Source: Ceratodon purpureus (taxonomy: Eukaryota; Streptophyta; Bryopsida; Pseudoditrichales; Ditrichaceae). Taken from it: DNA of 64,000 bases. Shown piece after piece: positions 1 to 12,926 of the stretch. The notes under the pieces were generated by a model. It saw nothing but the letters and a program-made list of their open reading frames with translations, made no database searches and had not been told where the DNA came from. The stretch is from the NCBI GenBank assembly GCA_014871385.1, contig CM026423.1, positions 16,171,690-16,235,689 on the forward strand. The letters run 5' to 3'. A program made the position numbers and the translations under genes. Each line of letters opens with the position of its first letter. Within the stretch, counting starts at the first letter, position 1.

Positions 1-109
1 AGAATAACGGCAGCATTTGGATTAAAAATTCATCTTGGATTAAATACTTAGGAAGATGCTCATTTTAGAATTCACGCATGGCTGCATGACATGAATGTAA
101 TGCATAGTT

Positions 110-206
110 GTTCCTGATTCTTTACGCCCTGGACTTTTGTCCGAGGAGGGTTTGTACTCTATTTCCGGGCAATGAATTTTCTTTTATTGCTTCCAAAAAA
201 AAAAAA
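110..206 (+). mobile_element. 5'-truncated LINE-type 3' tail with poly(A)
   Basis: A short segment ends in a run of 12 or more A and has the look of the 3' end of a plant non-LTR retrotransposon. It is flanked by near-identical 16-bp repeats at 94-109 and 205-220 (15 of 16 bases match, core TGCATAGTT), as expected for a target-site duplication. Only the last ~97 bp were inserted, so no coding part remains. Family assignment is inference from the poly(A) tail and flanking repeats. Confidence 0.6.
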
Positions 207-1002
207 TGTTATGCATAGTTTTTGGCCGTGTCTGCGGTCTAAGGATAATCCAGTATTTTAACAATATCAAGCACCTCCTGCTAACGATAACCTGATGTTG
301 CGAATGAACATTTGCACCTTTGAACGATATCCTGTTGTTTCCGATGAAAACCTACAATTCCGTCGAAGAAAAGGCACTGTAGTAAATGGAAACCTAATAC
401 CAATATTGAAATATTCATAGTGGTAACAACGAAACTGCAACGAAATCAAAAGCTTACTGGGATGAGGATTCCAGGCATAATATTTTTTACTTTGTAATTC
501 CAATTTAATTGAATTTATAATTGTCTATCAACAATCAAATAAATGGATGTAACTTTCATGATAAGTATTGTGAAATTAGAGAATCCAATATTATTTAAAT
601 TAAAGTGTTCTTTATGTATATACAAGAGATTTCAAGCAATTCCTTGTGAACGTAATTAAGCACGAAGTTGAAGAGACACGCTTTCACAAATTTGACAAAA
701 ATGCACTTTTACGTTTATTTTTACAAAATAATACCGGAATGTATTGAAAAAGTCATAGTTCACTAGCAAAACTACTAAAATATCTTATGTGTTGTAAGTT
801 AACTTGAACATTTTTAAGAATACGAAAATAACAAAATATTTTTCTATAAAAGTCAAAGAAAATTGATTTTTTAGTAATTTATAATTTTTTTAACATTCAA
901 ATATTATATAAAATTGAATTTCTATAAAATTAATTTGATACTATATCCTCGAATACATCATAATTTATAAAATGTAATATTTGAATTGCATGTGAGTAGC
1001 AA

Positions 1003-1117
<115 letters not shown>

Positions 1118-1584
1118 ATTATTTTGGCTTGCACTATAATAAAAGCACATAGGATAAGAATGCTCAATGTGAAAGTGATTCCCATCTTATCGAATATACT
1201 CATATCTTCTTCTATGTGCACAAGAATAAGATCCAAAAAGTGATCTAATGCTTTTATAAATAATATTCAATGATAATAAGCATGAAACTTCAATAACTAT
1301 ACTTCACTTTCTTTAAATAGTTTAATATCAATTACTTTTCTCAACCTCTTATTTTATGTACTTGACCCATTATGTACTCAACCTAAATTATTTCAAACAA
1401 ATGTTTAAACCTCTTGTATATTCTACTACAACAATAAATAACTATATTATATGTAAATACATGCAAATATATCCGTATATATATATATATATATATATGT
1501 ATATAAACACATTAATGTAAGTACACACAAATATAGAGTTATATATATTAACGTTTTAACATATAATAATTTTATATAGACTAC

Positions 1585-1587
<3 letters not shown>

Positions 1588-1629
<42 letters not shown>
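1588..1629. repeat. (TA)n microsatellite, ~20 units
   Basis: A second, shorter TA dinucleotide run within the same AT-rich region. A further ~20-bp run lies near 1477-1498. Confidence 0.95.
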
Positions 1630-1631
<2 letters not shown>

Positions 1632-3357
1632 AGTAAGTATATATTTATATATGTTTATATATATATTGACACATATATAATTCTATTGTATTCCATAATT
1701 ATTAAACAAATAGAGAGTGTAGGTAATAAATTACTATAATTTTACATATATCACAACATATATATATAATATTCAAATAAAAAATTATAACAAAACTACA
1801 ACAATTGAATTTTTATTCTAAGATTCTAATATTAAAGAGTGGTTGATTTATAACATGCTCTCTACTTTATGCTTAATGAACATTAATGAGTACTCTATAT
1901 ATCCATTCGTAATTGTCTATGTGAGCCTGTATGTATATGTAAATTTACATATATTGCTATGCATTCAATAGTTTATGTATGTTTACATATACATATTCCA
2001 ACATTTACCTCAAGTGAAATGGTATTTTTTTAATTGTTAAGATTACTCAATGTGTAGTCCGTTAATACTCATTCTCTACTTTTTTCTTTTTATATTTGTA
2101 CTCGTTTATCAGTCCCGTTTTAATAAAATTCCTTCCATCCTCTTTCTATTCTTCAATTTTTAGTTTTTGTAAATTAATTTTGAAATTTTTCTTTTTCATT
2201 TTTTTTATAATTTTCTCATCAATATCCTCAAGTTAAAATTTTTTTATTTTTATTTTTTGTTTTTTATTTATTTTGAATTGCTTTATCCTTTCTTTATTTT
2301 CTCTACATTTTTTTTGTTGTTTTTATTCCAATAATTAAATCTCTCCACGAGTTATCAATCCTCTTATAATTTATGCCACCCATTTTTTCATTCTCTATTT
2401 GATTCTTGTGTATTTATTTAATTATTTTTCTTTTTTTATAAATTCATTATCTTCTCTTCATATTTTTTATTTTTTTTTGGGAATAACTCATTATCTCCAC
2501 GTGTTATCATTTATCTTTTATCTTAACCCATCATTTTCGTATTTTCTATTTGATTTTGTTTATTGATCTATTTTATCTTAATTTTTTAATAAAATTTATT
2601 GTTTTTATTTATTATTTTTTTGCCAGGAACCTCTTCTCTCCATGGAAAGAATTTATTTCAAATTTGAGATTGTTGTTTACATTTCTATAATATATTTTCT
2701 TTAACTTCTCTCGTTTTCGAATTGGTTCTATGGTTTTTTTTATTTCTGAATTTGCTGATTTGTACTATTTACTTCTTTTTTTTTTTATTTTTTTATTTAT
2801 TTATTTTTTTTTTTAATATCTGGGCCATGAATTTGTTCCCTCTTCTCAACATTTTGTTTCAATTTATTTCTGTTATCTAGATACTGCAATTTTCCTACTT
2901 TTCGCTTATAATTTGACATTTGTTTTTTTCATCGGATATTCCTATATTATTGAATACGGTTTCAATTATTTAGTGTTGGAAAGTGGGGTCCCTCAGTTAT
3001 TGAAAGGTAAAATTTAACTTACTGTCAATGTTACGTCTTAGTTGAAAGGATAAATCACTTTGACATTTGTATATGATTCATAATAGGACTTTTACGTGGA
3101 GGTAACCAGTCATATGTATGGGAGCTTGATATAACTCTCTGAGATAGAGATCACTCAGCCTTTCATGTCCATAACATGAATCATTGGTGACGGAGCTAGA
3201 GTGTAGTTCGTGCCGCCATTTCTGCCTCTGCAAAACCTCTGTTCTCCTCAAGGGTGACTCTGAAGGCCTTCTTTAGTATAGTTACGGCATTGTTCTCTTC
3301 TCTCCCAAGTTTTCTGATTTTGCGTTCTCGAATTTGATCACCTCTTTGTAGAATACA

Positions 3358-4128
3358 ATGCCGATGCCAACTATCTCTCCCCCTCATCCGGAGTCTTCAG
3401 TAGAACTCCTGCAGTGGTTAATCGAAATTCGTAGGATCCATGAGCGAAGAGGCTTTCGGGGTATCCCAGCTCACGATGCAATCGTTCTAGCATTGCTGAA
3501 CACTGGAGCAATGTTTCCATGGACACTAACTTGTCAAACTCAATTTGAATCTGTGAATAATGCGTTCAACTTCACCTTCGTCCCTAATGTGCATGTACCA
3601 CGAGGTGTTGCGGATGTAGTCTTACCTGCAGGTGTACCCCACCAAGTGGCGGCCGCAATAACAGCCGATCCTTCCCGAACTTGTCGCCACGGACCTATGC
3701 GAAGGGGGAGGGGGCAAGCTTCATCGAATTCTGTGCCGGCTCAGCTGACTTTGGTGAGGGCAAGCCCTCCCTATCGACCCATGCATCGACCACGCATCCT
3801 CAGAACGTCCCAACAACGCGTTGGAGGTGGATCTTCCGGATTGGAGCATGGCGTTCATAGCCGGGCCTTTAATCCACTGTGCACTTTATGCGCGGAGGAG
3901 GCTGGTTCATCTCAAGCGTTGATGCCCGCTACAGCACCTAATGATCGATTGCTGCCTCTGGAAGACGGGACCCACAATGAAGGCGCCAAAAGTTCTACCC
4001 AGAGCGTTCAAGAAGTCGACCGAAGTGGACGCAGTGGTACTTACACTTATGAGGCTCTGGAATCCGAGGAAGAAGAAAGCCCCAGCACGTTCATCAGGGT
4101 TTCGGGCCGAGAGCCCAATCCTTACTAA
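3358..4128 (+). CDS. unrecognised 256-codon ORF
   Basis: An open frame from ATG 3358 to a stop at 4126-4128. The first ~110 residues look like a folded domain: an amphipathic start (VELLQWLIEIRRIHERRGF), then alternating hydrophobic segments to about residue 110. The rest is low-complexity, rich in Arg, Ser, Pro and Glu, with a CTLCAEEA cysteine pair near residue 179 and an acidic ESEEEE run near the end. I recognise no family. It lies at the left edge of the transposon-rich region, so it could be an accessory gene of a mobile element or a gene fragment. The start codon is simply the first ATG; an upstream exon cannot be excluded. Confidence 0.4.
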   Translation: MPMPTISPPHPESSVELLQWLIEIRRIHERRGFRGIPAHDAIVLALLNTGAMFPWTLTCQTQFESVNNAFNFTFVPNVHVPRGVADVVLPAGVPHQVAAAITADPSRTCRHGPMRRGRGQASSNSVPAQLTLVRASPPYRPMHRPRILRTSQQRVGGGSSGLEHGVHSRAFNPLCTLCAEEAGSSQALMPATAPNDRLLPLEDGTHNEGAKSSTQSVQEVDRSGRSGTYTYEALESEEEESPSTFIRVSGREPNPY

Positions 4129-4816
4129 TTCTCACATTCACGGTTGTCTTCTAGCCTGTGAAGGCCGCATCACTATTTGTAGTAACTGCAATTTAGGTGA
4201 TGAAATTCAAGAGGGTTTAGATAAGTATAGTATGTTTTGGTATTTCAAATTCTGTATTCCGTGCTTCTCACAGCATGTCGTTCTCGATGACTATTCGAAG
4301 GCTTCTCTTACTGTAAACGCTCTAGCAAACACTGTAAGGTTGCTTCAAATCCTACATTTTTGAAGTGATGCAATGACATTCTCGTGTTGTACACGACCCA
4401 TTTTGAGTTGGACTTTTAACTGGAGTGTAAATTTTTGTAATGGTGGCAACTTTGTTAAATGCGCATCCCCCGCAGGGAAGAGTTCATGAATGAATCAATT
4501 ACTGAGTTTTTAATCTAATCTCCAGTCTTGTGCATGTGCTTGGAGTCATTTATAGATACACTGGTACTAAATAGTAACTCTAAGTTGCACGTAATCCAAA
4601 AAAAAAAGTTTGTTCTGCACATTCCTAAAATATGCTTTGGCTTCCAGAAAAACGGAGTAGCATTTATACCCTTTCTAAGGAAATGCGTTCTAGAACCATC
4701 AGTACCTCTATAGAATCAATAGTCACCGTTGCATATCAGATATTGGAATCATTCAACGTTCACATTCTTTGGCGCATGCACTTTAATTGAAGAAACGAGT
4801 ATCACCACTGCAGCTG
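4129..4816. other. intergenic, nothing recognised
   Basis: Open frames at 3941-4363 and 4528-4713 overlap or follow the previous ORF but have no recognisable domain or good composition. No repeat or RNA gene was seen. Confidence 0.4.
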
Positions 4817-5158
4817 TCATCCTAGGAAAATGTTGCGGCCACTGGAATTATGGAGGAATCCAATTCCAGTAGATGGGTACATCACTTTACTGAATCTGGA
4901 GTTTGAAATGAAGCTTTGTTTCCCTCCAATAATCTTGCGTAGAATCTTTCCCGCCTGTCTGTTGTAACTTGCTCGACGTCCACTATTGTACATAAGCTGC
5001 AGTTCCCAAAATTGTTTCCTATCTTCCACATTTGCTTCTTGTTGCTGGAGAGCTTGCACGCAGCGACACCTTCTACCTTCTACATCTGCACTCGAAGTCG
5101 CTGCGAACTCTTCTACACCTGCTTGTAAAGTAGGTGCGAACTCTATGTAGACGGACAT
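4817..5158 (-). CDS. unrecognised 113-codon ORF, minus strand
   Basis: A minus-strand frame from ATG at 5158 to a stop at 4817. Residues ~28-65 form a charged, Gln-rich stretch that reads like a helix (CVQALQQQEANVEDRKQFWE), followed by a basic segment with RRASYNRQAGK. The last ~40 residues are less convincing and may be intron read-through. No family was recognised. It may be one exon of a longer minus-strand gene. Confidence 0.3.
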   Translation of the reverse strand: MSVYIEFAPTLQAGVEEFAATSSADVEGRRCRCVQALQQQEANVEDRKQFWELQLMYNSGRRASYNRQAGKILRKIIGGKQSFISNSRFSKVMYPSTGIGFLHNSSGRNIFLG

Positions 5159-6573
5159 TTGTAAGTAGTTATTAATTTATATGTTTTGGTTATGTGTGTT
5201 CGGTAGTTTTCATGAATTAATAGCTTCAAAACTTGCATGTTAAGACTGCATTGTGAACTCACATTTTGATGTTGCTTTGTCTTCACAACGATAGCATGTG
5301 CGTTAATATTTCGGTCACTGTCAACTTATAATACTACACTGTCTTGCAGATGCGCACGCTGTGAATTTGATGCAGCGTTACAGCTCTGGTTCTCTTTTGT
5401 CTACTACTGTTTACTCCTTTATCTGAAGGCAAGTTTTGTAGGTGAGGTCTTTACACTTCCAAGTCTATCAATGATGACAGTTACTCTATCTCTGCATGTG
5501 GGAACTGGAATCAGTTTTTTTGTTGGAAGTTTCGATATGTGCATCATCTAGTTGGAATGTCGTCCGTGCACTTGTTCCCCGACGTGTTCATAAACCACTG
5601 CTCTTCGTTGCGTAGTTGTGTTAAACTTTGTTGCTATTAAATGATGGAGCTCGACATTTAGCTTTCCATGCACGTACTAACCGTATAAGTGTACAGTTCA
5701 TTCATCGTATCTACGGTCTGCATATGAATCCCGTATCATTGAATCCTCTGTGTGTTCCTATAAGCATTTTCAGATGATCACCTTAATTTGGAGTTCATAT
5801 AGTAATGATGGTCGTGAAGTCCAGATTCAGAATACCGTAAATTTCATAATTACATTATTTAAGGTGACCATCTGAATCTTTACCGTATTGGATGGGATCC
5901 GGGTTCCGATAATACTCGGATACTAAGGTTTCCATTAATTCACGAAATTTAAATCTGGTTCTTCTCTTGCTATGAATGACTATTGAAACACTTCACATTC
6001 AAATTAGCATGAACCTCGGTTCTGACCTTCAATTGAGATATCTCAGTTACTGGCACAGAGTTTCCTCTCAATCGAATTTCCAGTCGGTATCTTGATCACG
6101 TACGTAGATTCTGTGCATGCTGATCCACCGGTAGACTTTTGTTTCATAATGGCCTTCCTTGGTTGCATCAAGTCCCGCAGATGTCAGATACTTCCCTTAT
6201 GATTGTTTGCTATTCTGGTAGGTCTTTTTGTTAGTCAACTGATACTTGCTTTTCCGTTACTGTATTCTTGTCGGCAAAGTAGGCAGTTTTCTGGATTCAG
6301 GTGGCCTCCTCAATCTTTGCGGATCAATTGTGAGATTCGTCGGTTTTGGTTATTATTAGTTTCCTAACGAGATCAATGAATCTTTTACGTATTAAGATAT
6401 TCAAAAGTTTAATCTATTCAGGGTGATTTGGATTTACACACGTGTGCTATTTAAGGTGTTTCTGCAGTATCATCTAATGAAGCCATGCACGACACATTGC
6501 AATTGACAATACGTTGACCCCACTGTGGAGTCAGAGAAGTCTGTGTAACATGTCTTTATTTGGATTCTTTGTA
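5159..6573. other. left flank of the DUF7869-like element
   Basis: No gene was seen. The stretch holds two copies of the dispersed ~20-bp palindrome (5770-5789 and 5856-5877, in opposite orientations about 90 bp apart) and a half-site near 6449. The intron acceptor TTCTTTGTAG ends at 6573, 15 bp before the first start codon of the gene that follows, so part of this stretch is probably promoter and leader intron. Confidence 0.5.
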
Positions 6574-6588
6574 GGTGGATTGTACTCC

Positions 6589-9500
6589 ATGGCGGATATC
6601 CAGGCCCCTGTGTCCGAAGAGGTATATATTTATTGCATTTCTTGAGAATGTTTCGTGGCAATCTGGTGTTTGTTTCCGCTGACTGGGCTATTAATATTTG
6701 TGAGTTGTATGCAACACAGATTCTCTTTGAAGGAGAAATCGAGGAGGCTGCAATCCGCGTGCCCGACATCTTAAACGGTGAGATACTTTCCAAGTTATAG
6801 AATCATGGTTCGTTTTCGTTGCATGTATATGTATTAACATTAATGAAAATGATTGAATCGCTTATATATTACAGGGTGATTCACATGTAGTTTGGATTAA
6901 GGAGCCCTCCTGAATTCCAACAAATAATGTGCATATTTGTTTTCGTTCCTACACTTAATAATTTTTTGCATATGAACTTGAGCTTCTTTGTTGAACGTCT
7001 GATTTATCCTTGCCACATTTATTTGAGTCCACTGTAATGTTCGCTATGAACTATTACTGCTTATTAAAATAAATTTATGTATCCGAATCAGGTTTTAAAC
7101 AGGATTAAGTTACTTCTCTTGCTTACCTAGATGATATTCGACTACTTCCCTTTTGGGGTACTTCGAGTCAAACGTGGTGTAACTTATTGAGATAATATGT
7201 CTATATCGAGTGTTCTATATTGTCGGAGCAATTCGAATATATGAATTGTTTAAAGGTACCCATTGTTGTATGTACAGATCCTGCTCTACTTGGAGACAGT
7301 CTTCCAGACCCGACTCCAATGGCTACTCCAACTGCGGTAAGACTACATCTAATTATAATACTACTGTCATAGTCGTTTCTAAGACCGTTCATCGCCCCAT
7401 TATAACATACAATGCTTGTTGTACTAGTGACGTAATTAAAACATGCACAGATTAATGTATCTATTCTCTCATGTGCTGCAGAGTGAGATTGAAGGTGAAT
7501 CAAGTGGGCCTGAATCTGAGGGTGAGACGGAATATGGTGGAGAAAACCCTGAACCTATCCGTGCTGGACTACCTCGGCCTGAATGGCTGAACCGTAACGT
7601 CAAACTTCTAAATAGTGATGGAGTACTTGTTGGTGCTGGTTTGGTTCGGAATTGCGACCCCTCCGATTGTGTCGACAGTCAACCACTTGGTTCAGAGGAT
7701 GTGGGCATCCTCATTTTGGAATCGTTTGCCGAAGACTTTGTGCCTGCCGGTTGGAAGTACTCGCTTCGTCGATGGTCGTCAAGAGCTACCGATTGCGATG
7801 GTGTGTCTTTATTCGACCTAGGTAGAGTGTTCGAAGAGCAAGTGCAGGGAGATCGGAGGGTCGGCCCTAAACGACAATACAGAACAACACGTGTTCGACA
7901 GCGCATGCGTTCAGATAAACTACAGCGCCTAACGAGCGAGCAGTCGCTATTTGAAGTGTCTACTAAAACTTGTTGCATGAGGAGGTGCACAAGGAAGATC
8001 AGTCCTGAAGTGGTGAAAAGTCTGCGACACGAAATGTGGTCTTCGGATCACAAACTACGGTCACACATCAAACTAGAAGTCCATAGACATGTACGTCGTG
8101 GGGGAGATAGGAAGTATGTTCTCCTTGAAAACGACGAAGTCTGCCTTAAAGGCTGGATGATCATCATGGCAGTCTCTAAAACTGAGTTCTATAGACAGCG
8201 CGCTAATGCAGGGTTGGGTGTTCGATCAAGTCACCATGGGAATCGCGGTACAAAGAAGCGTAGAGCAGGTACAAGGCAGGCTTCCGCATCACTTGCTTGC
8301 ATCGTTGAGGCATCTGCGGATCTCATGCCCCATAGGTTTCGAACCCTGCCTTCTGGTGAGAGGGTGGTAGAACGAGTGCTGCCTGCCGGGACAAAATGGA
8401 AGGATATCAGGGGGAAGCTGAACGAGGTACGTTTGTAGACATCGCAACCTCTAAGAGTGGTCTTGTTTTTTACCTGTTAGCTGATCACCTATCCACATTA
8501 TGCACGGCTATGTTTGCAACTTTAATGGATCCATGTCCTAAATATTGTGTAGCAATGGAACGTACCAGAAAATTGAAAGCATGGTTGTTTCTGTAATATA
8601 TTATGTTCAAGTACCTAAATCTACTATTCTCCATAGCCCTAACGTAGAGGACTTTTTGATTAGAATTTGCCCACTCGGGTTTAGGTGATTAGTTGAACCA
8701 TTTTAATCTTTTCGGGTACACACATTCACGTCTTCATTGGACGACGTATCAGGATGGGATATGTTTTACATCTCTAAGCACAAACGTATTAAGTATAGTA
8801 AAACCATATTTATGATGTAAGTGAGTTAACTGTTTCTGTATGAAAGAAGCATAGATTCTTGTAGTCTAAACTGTGATTAGCTTTAATCATAGATAGCATT
8901 CGAGTAACATTTCAGGTGCGCTATTTAGTATCTGCTAAGCTTTAGTATGTGGATGCGGTAATTGGCCTTTTAAATTATAACTAGTAGATGTTTTAAGGTG
9001 ACCCCCTTAATTTGTGCTGGATGATTTGCAGTGGGTTTTGGATGTTAATTGATAATCGTTTATAACTGATTTGTAAGACTGTGATTGGGTAGTGATCCTG
9101 TGGGATACTATGTAACCACATGTTGACATTAACAGGATGCATAGTTGTTCGTGTAAAGTGTAGTCAGGCTTTTTTGAGATAATGATTAACAAACTGAGGT
9201 GCTTGCACTGGGTTGGATGTGCACTCGCCTGAGTGATTGGAAGTTATGAATTAGGGTGGTCGCCTTAAACCCAGAGATATATTGTGTAAAATCGCCGTTA
9301 TTGTTGGTTGGATATCAGTAAATATGTAAACATGAATAATTGTACTAAAAGTTGTTATGATTGTCCATCTCGAGATTTGAAGTGAACATCATCTCCACGC
9401 ATAATGACTGAATGATCTCTTTCCATGCAGGTTAACAAAGCATTGGGATTGCCAGACATATCCCCTTCAGCCGTGAGCTACCTTAGGCGCTCGGAGTTCA

Positions 9501-11332
9501 GTGATTGCATTATTAAACGCCGTGGCGATATGTTTGCTAGGTGTGGTACATGTGACAGAAGGAAACAACTCAGGAGCGCTCATGCTGTTGGATCCACTGC
9601 TTACGTATATTATGCCGACGCACTCCAGCGTCACCTCGCTGAACAAGAAGCGCACCGACAGGCCTATTATGCTTCAAGGTATTTGTCAATCCAGAAGCCT
9701 GATCAGGTTTTGACAATTATACATGATAAGATGGATCATTCCAAGACAGCATCGCCTTGTTTTGCAAACCGCAACAAGAACACTGAGGGATTTATGAAAC
9801 TTCCCGTTTCTGTGACTGGCATGATTGCCCACGGGCATGGTGATGTTCGATACGCACACTATTCTCTTGATCTCTATCCAGCGGACTCGAACCACACAGT
9901 TGGCTCCATTGCTAGACTGCTTCGAGACCTAGAGCGTCCCAAAGCCACAGCTACGGGTGAACTTTTTCAAAATGCTGGGACGACGCCTCTGTTCAGTGCT
10001 CTGCTTCAAGACAAGGCGCAATGCATTGAAGCATTAGGAGTTTCTGGAGAATCCACGGATGCAGCCCCCCTACCTCCTGTACTACATGTGCAACTTGACA
10101 ACTGCTGGAAGGATAACAAGAGTAGGTTTGTGTTCTGCTTTTGGTCCCTTCTGGTTGCGAGGGGGGTCTTCGAAGAGGTGTTTGTTTCATTTCTTCTGGT
10201 AGGTCACACTCATGAGGATATTGACGCCTCCTTCGGTAGATGGAGTATGAAGCTTCGGGAGCATGATTACCCAACCCTTCCATCGCTAATGGAGTCGTAT
10301 ATGAATCTTGATGAGAACACTGGCAAGGTGATCCCCCACTTGATCGAAGAAGTTCCTGATTTCAAGGCATTTGTATTACCTTATATTGCAAAGGATGGGG
10401 ACAAACTTATTGGGCACACGAAGGGGCAGCAGTTCAAATTCACCATGCGCGAAGGTGAACCTATCATGCAGTTCAAGATTTTATGCACGGAGGAAACATG
10501 GAAGCCTGCGGGGGGAATTAAGCTGTGGTCTACTGATGCGGAAGGGAAGCAAAGATTGCCGACTGGAGATCCATTTGCGGCAACTCCGATACCTATGCGG
10601 AACAAGGACGAAATTGTGAAGGGGTTGGCGGGCTTCATTAGGCATTGGGAGTCACTGGCAGCGCAGGATTTGTCTGGGAGTTACCTTGCCACGCATGGGC
10701 CATTGATCGAGTATTGGAAGGGTGTGAAGGAGGCCTTGGAGTTGCCCTCTACCGTGTTGCCTTCGGCGCGGCTTGTCCTCGCCGATGGATTCTGGCCGAA
10801 CGCTCGAGGCCGAGTGAGTACGAACGACATTTTCACAGGCAATGGAACCGTCAGGGAGGAGTTTGCTGAGGACGAACACTATATTGGCCCTGCCAGGCAA
10901 CGACCCATGCCTTCATTTCGAGTTGCTCGTGACTGTGGCGAAGGGTACATGTTGTTGCTCCGGCCTGGCGATGACGGACTTCACCCGAAACCTGTTTGGC
11001 TCGCTCTGGCACTGTCCGATCCTAGACTCTCCTCCACAAGTGAGCACTACCAACACATTCAGGTCCAGTACTTCACACCCATCAAGAAAGACCGGAGTGT
11101 ACAAGAATCGTACCAGGGATGGGATATAGGAGGGAGATCCGCATTGAAGTGGAAGGCAGAATCCAATCAGCCACCATGCTGGGTACACACTGATTCGATT
11201 CTGACTGCTTGGAAACCAAGAGCTGGAGCCAAACACATTACCATCCCGGATCTGCAAGTGAGATTGGCGAAGGATAATCTAGAGCGATGTGACGAAGATG
11301 ATGAGGACCCTGGAACATCGGATTCACAATAG
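6589..11332 (+). CDS. DUF7869-like transposase-type protein, 998 aa, five exons
   Basis: Exons: 6589-6621, 6720-6777, 7278-7336, 7482-8426 and 9431-11332. All junctions are GT-AG and in phase, giving 998 codons without a break. The N-terminal part is acidic. A central cysteine region (CCMRRC near residue 211, a later CLKGW, and CGTC after the exon 5 start) resembles the zinc-binding front of this family. The C-terminal part carries HDKMDHSKT (~463), QLDNCWKDNKSRF (~585) and GHTHEDIDASFGRW (~623). From memory these match the DUF7869 family of moss, oomycete and animal genomes; spaced Asp/His residues suggest an RNase-H-like nuclease, which is inference. It sits inside the palindrome array and is probably the transposase of that element. 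Start: first ATG after an acceptor at 6573. Function is not proven. Confidence 0.75.
8427..9430. other. last intron of the DUF7869-like gene
   Basis: Intron of 1004 bp, donor GAG|GTACGT, acceptor CCATGCAG. It is much longer than the other introns of this gene and holds two of the palindromes (8991-9013 and 9248-9268). No exon-like frame was seen inside it. Confidence 0.7.
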
Positions 11333-11650
11333 ATTACCTTGGATGTCAGCAGTGCAGTGTTATACTCATACTTTGGAAGTTGTATATGAGGGGTAATATC
11401 AGAATTGAAGTAGCACATATTGAGGTGTCCACCTTAATATCGTGAAGTTCTGTATGTTAGATGTGAAATAGGGCTCAAGCTTTTGCAAATGTTGTCAGTA
11501 GGTAATGAGACCTTGACCTTCCGGTAGACATTGTTGCATGAATTTTTGTAGGTCGTGATGCCATTTTCTTCTCGGTTCACATTTATTTGATGCATTTCAA
11601 TTAGTAAATTCGCTTTGACTAGTATATATTTTTAGTTAGTGTTGGAGGTG

Positions 11651-11957
11651 TTTCAGTGCACATCAGGAAGTAATTAGAATATGTAGCGAAGTCGGGTTGT
11701 AGTTAAAGGAGTTGGCTGTTGATCCCATTTAGCTTAAAAAAACCACGTTCAGAGTATTTAAGTCAATATTTGTGATGCAACGAGGTGTACATGAACTCCA
11801 TCTGCAACCACTGGCACGACGAGTACTTAGGATCAAGATTTAGTGTAGAATCAATCTGATTTTACGCTTCAGGGCATGGCAAGCTGTTTTGGGGTATAAT
11901 TCTACACCGTACGAGTTCCTTCACTTTGGATGCTTATTGGATTTTTGTTCTACTCGT
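11651..11957 (+). repeat. ~307-bp direct repeat, copy 1
   Basis: About 307 bp repeated with high identity at 12503-12813. Shared landmarks include TAGTTAAAGGAG, GATGCAACGAGGTGTACATG and CACCGTACGAGTTCC. The two copies differ by scattered substitutions and one small insertion (GTAGCCT in copy 2). Confidence 0.9.
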
Positions 11958-12502
11958 GTACTAAAAAGTCTAAGTCGTCTTGCAGATGTTTCATAGATGT
12001 GCACACATGCATCATTTGATGCTTCACGGTGTGATGGAGTTTATATCGATGAACCGAATTCGAGACTCAGACTGTGTAAGTTGGTGCTTTAGGAACCGAA
12101 TTATTCAGGTAGTTGGTATAATCTTGATTGGCGGTGATTGAGTCCGTCTCTAGTTTCACTTGGAGTCCAGATTTAAGGTGGTCATCTTAATCTACCGTTA
12201 CTTTTATGGAGGATATTACAAAATGTAAGGGTTGCTCATCAAGTAAATAATGGTATTATCGACAGAATTGTCATCTATAAGTTGGTAAAATATGGCTGCT
12301 TTGCGCTGGTCAGAATTGTCTGTCTACTGAGTGAGAATCCAGGATTGAGGTGAACACCTTAATCTTTCAGTTTTCAGGATTGAAGTCTGAACCTGAATCT
12401 TCAAGACTTCAGGATTGAGGTGATCTCCTTAATCTTCTTGAGTTGTATGAAGAATACTTGAAGTTTCTAGAGTTGTTTCAATTTGGCATTATATGGTTAA
12501 GG

Positions 12503-12813
12503 TTTCACTGCACATCTGGAAGAAATTAGAATATGTAGTGAAGTCGGATTGTAGTTAAAGGAGTGGGTGTTGATCCCATTTAGCTTAAAAAAACCACATT
12601 CGGAGTATTAGTTAATATATGTGATGCAACGAGGTGTACATGAACTCCATCTGCAACCACTGGCACGACGAGTACTCAGGATCAAGATTTAGTGTAGAAT
12701 CAATATGATTTTACGCTTCAGGGCATGGCAAGCTGTAGCCTGTTTTGGGGTATAATTCTACACCGTACGAGTTCCTTCACTCTAGATGCTTATTGGATTT
12801 TTGTTCTACTCGT
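12503..12813 (+). repeat. ~311-bp direct repeat, copy 2
   Basis: Second copy of the 11651-11957 segment, in the same orientation. Three palindromes (12170, 12343 and 12412) lie in the ~545 bp between the copies, and one (11418) lies left of copy 1. The duplicated segment itself contains no palindrome. Confidence 0.9.
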
Positions 12814-12926
12814 TTAGGCCACTTTGCATGATTTAAAATTACGCATTAAATAATAACCAACCTTGCTGAAGGGAGTTGGAGTATGTATTGCAATTCCGCC
12901 ATACTCAATGGTTTCTTAGTCTATCT

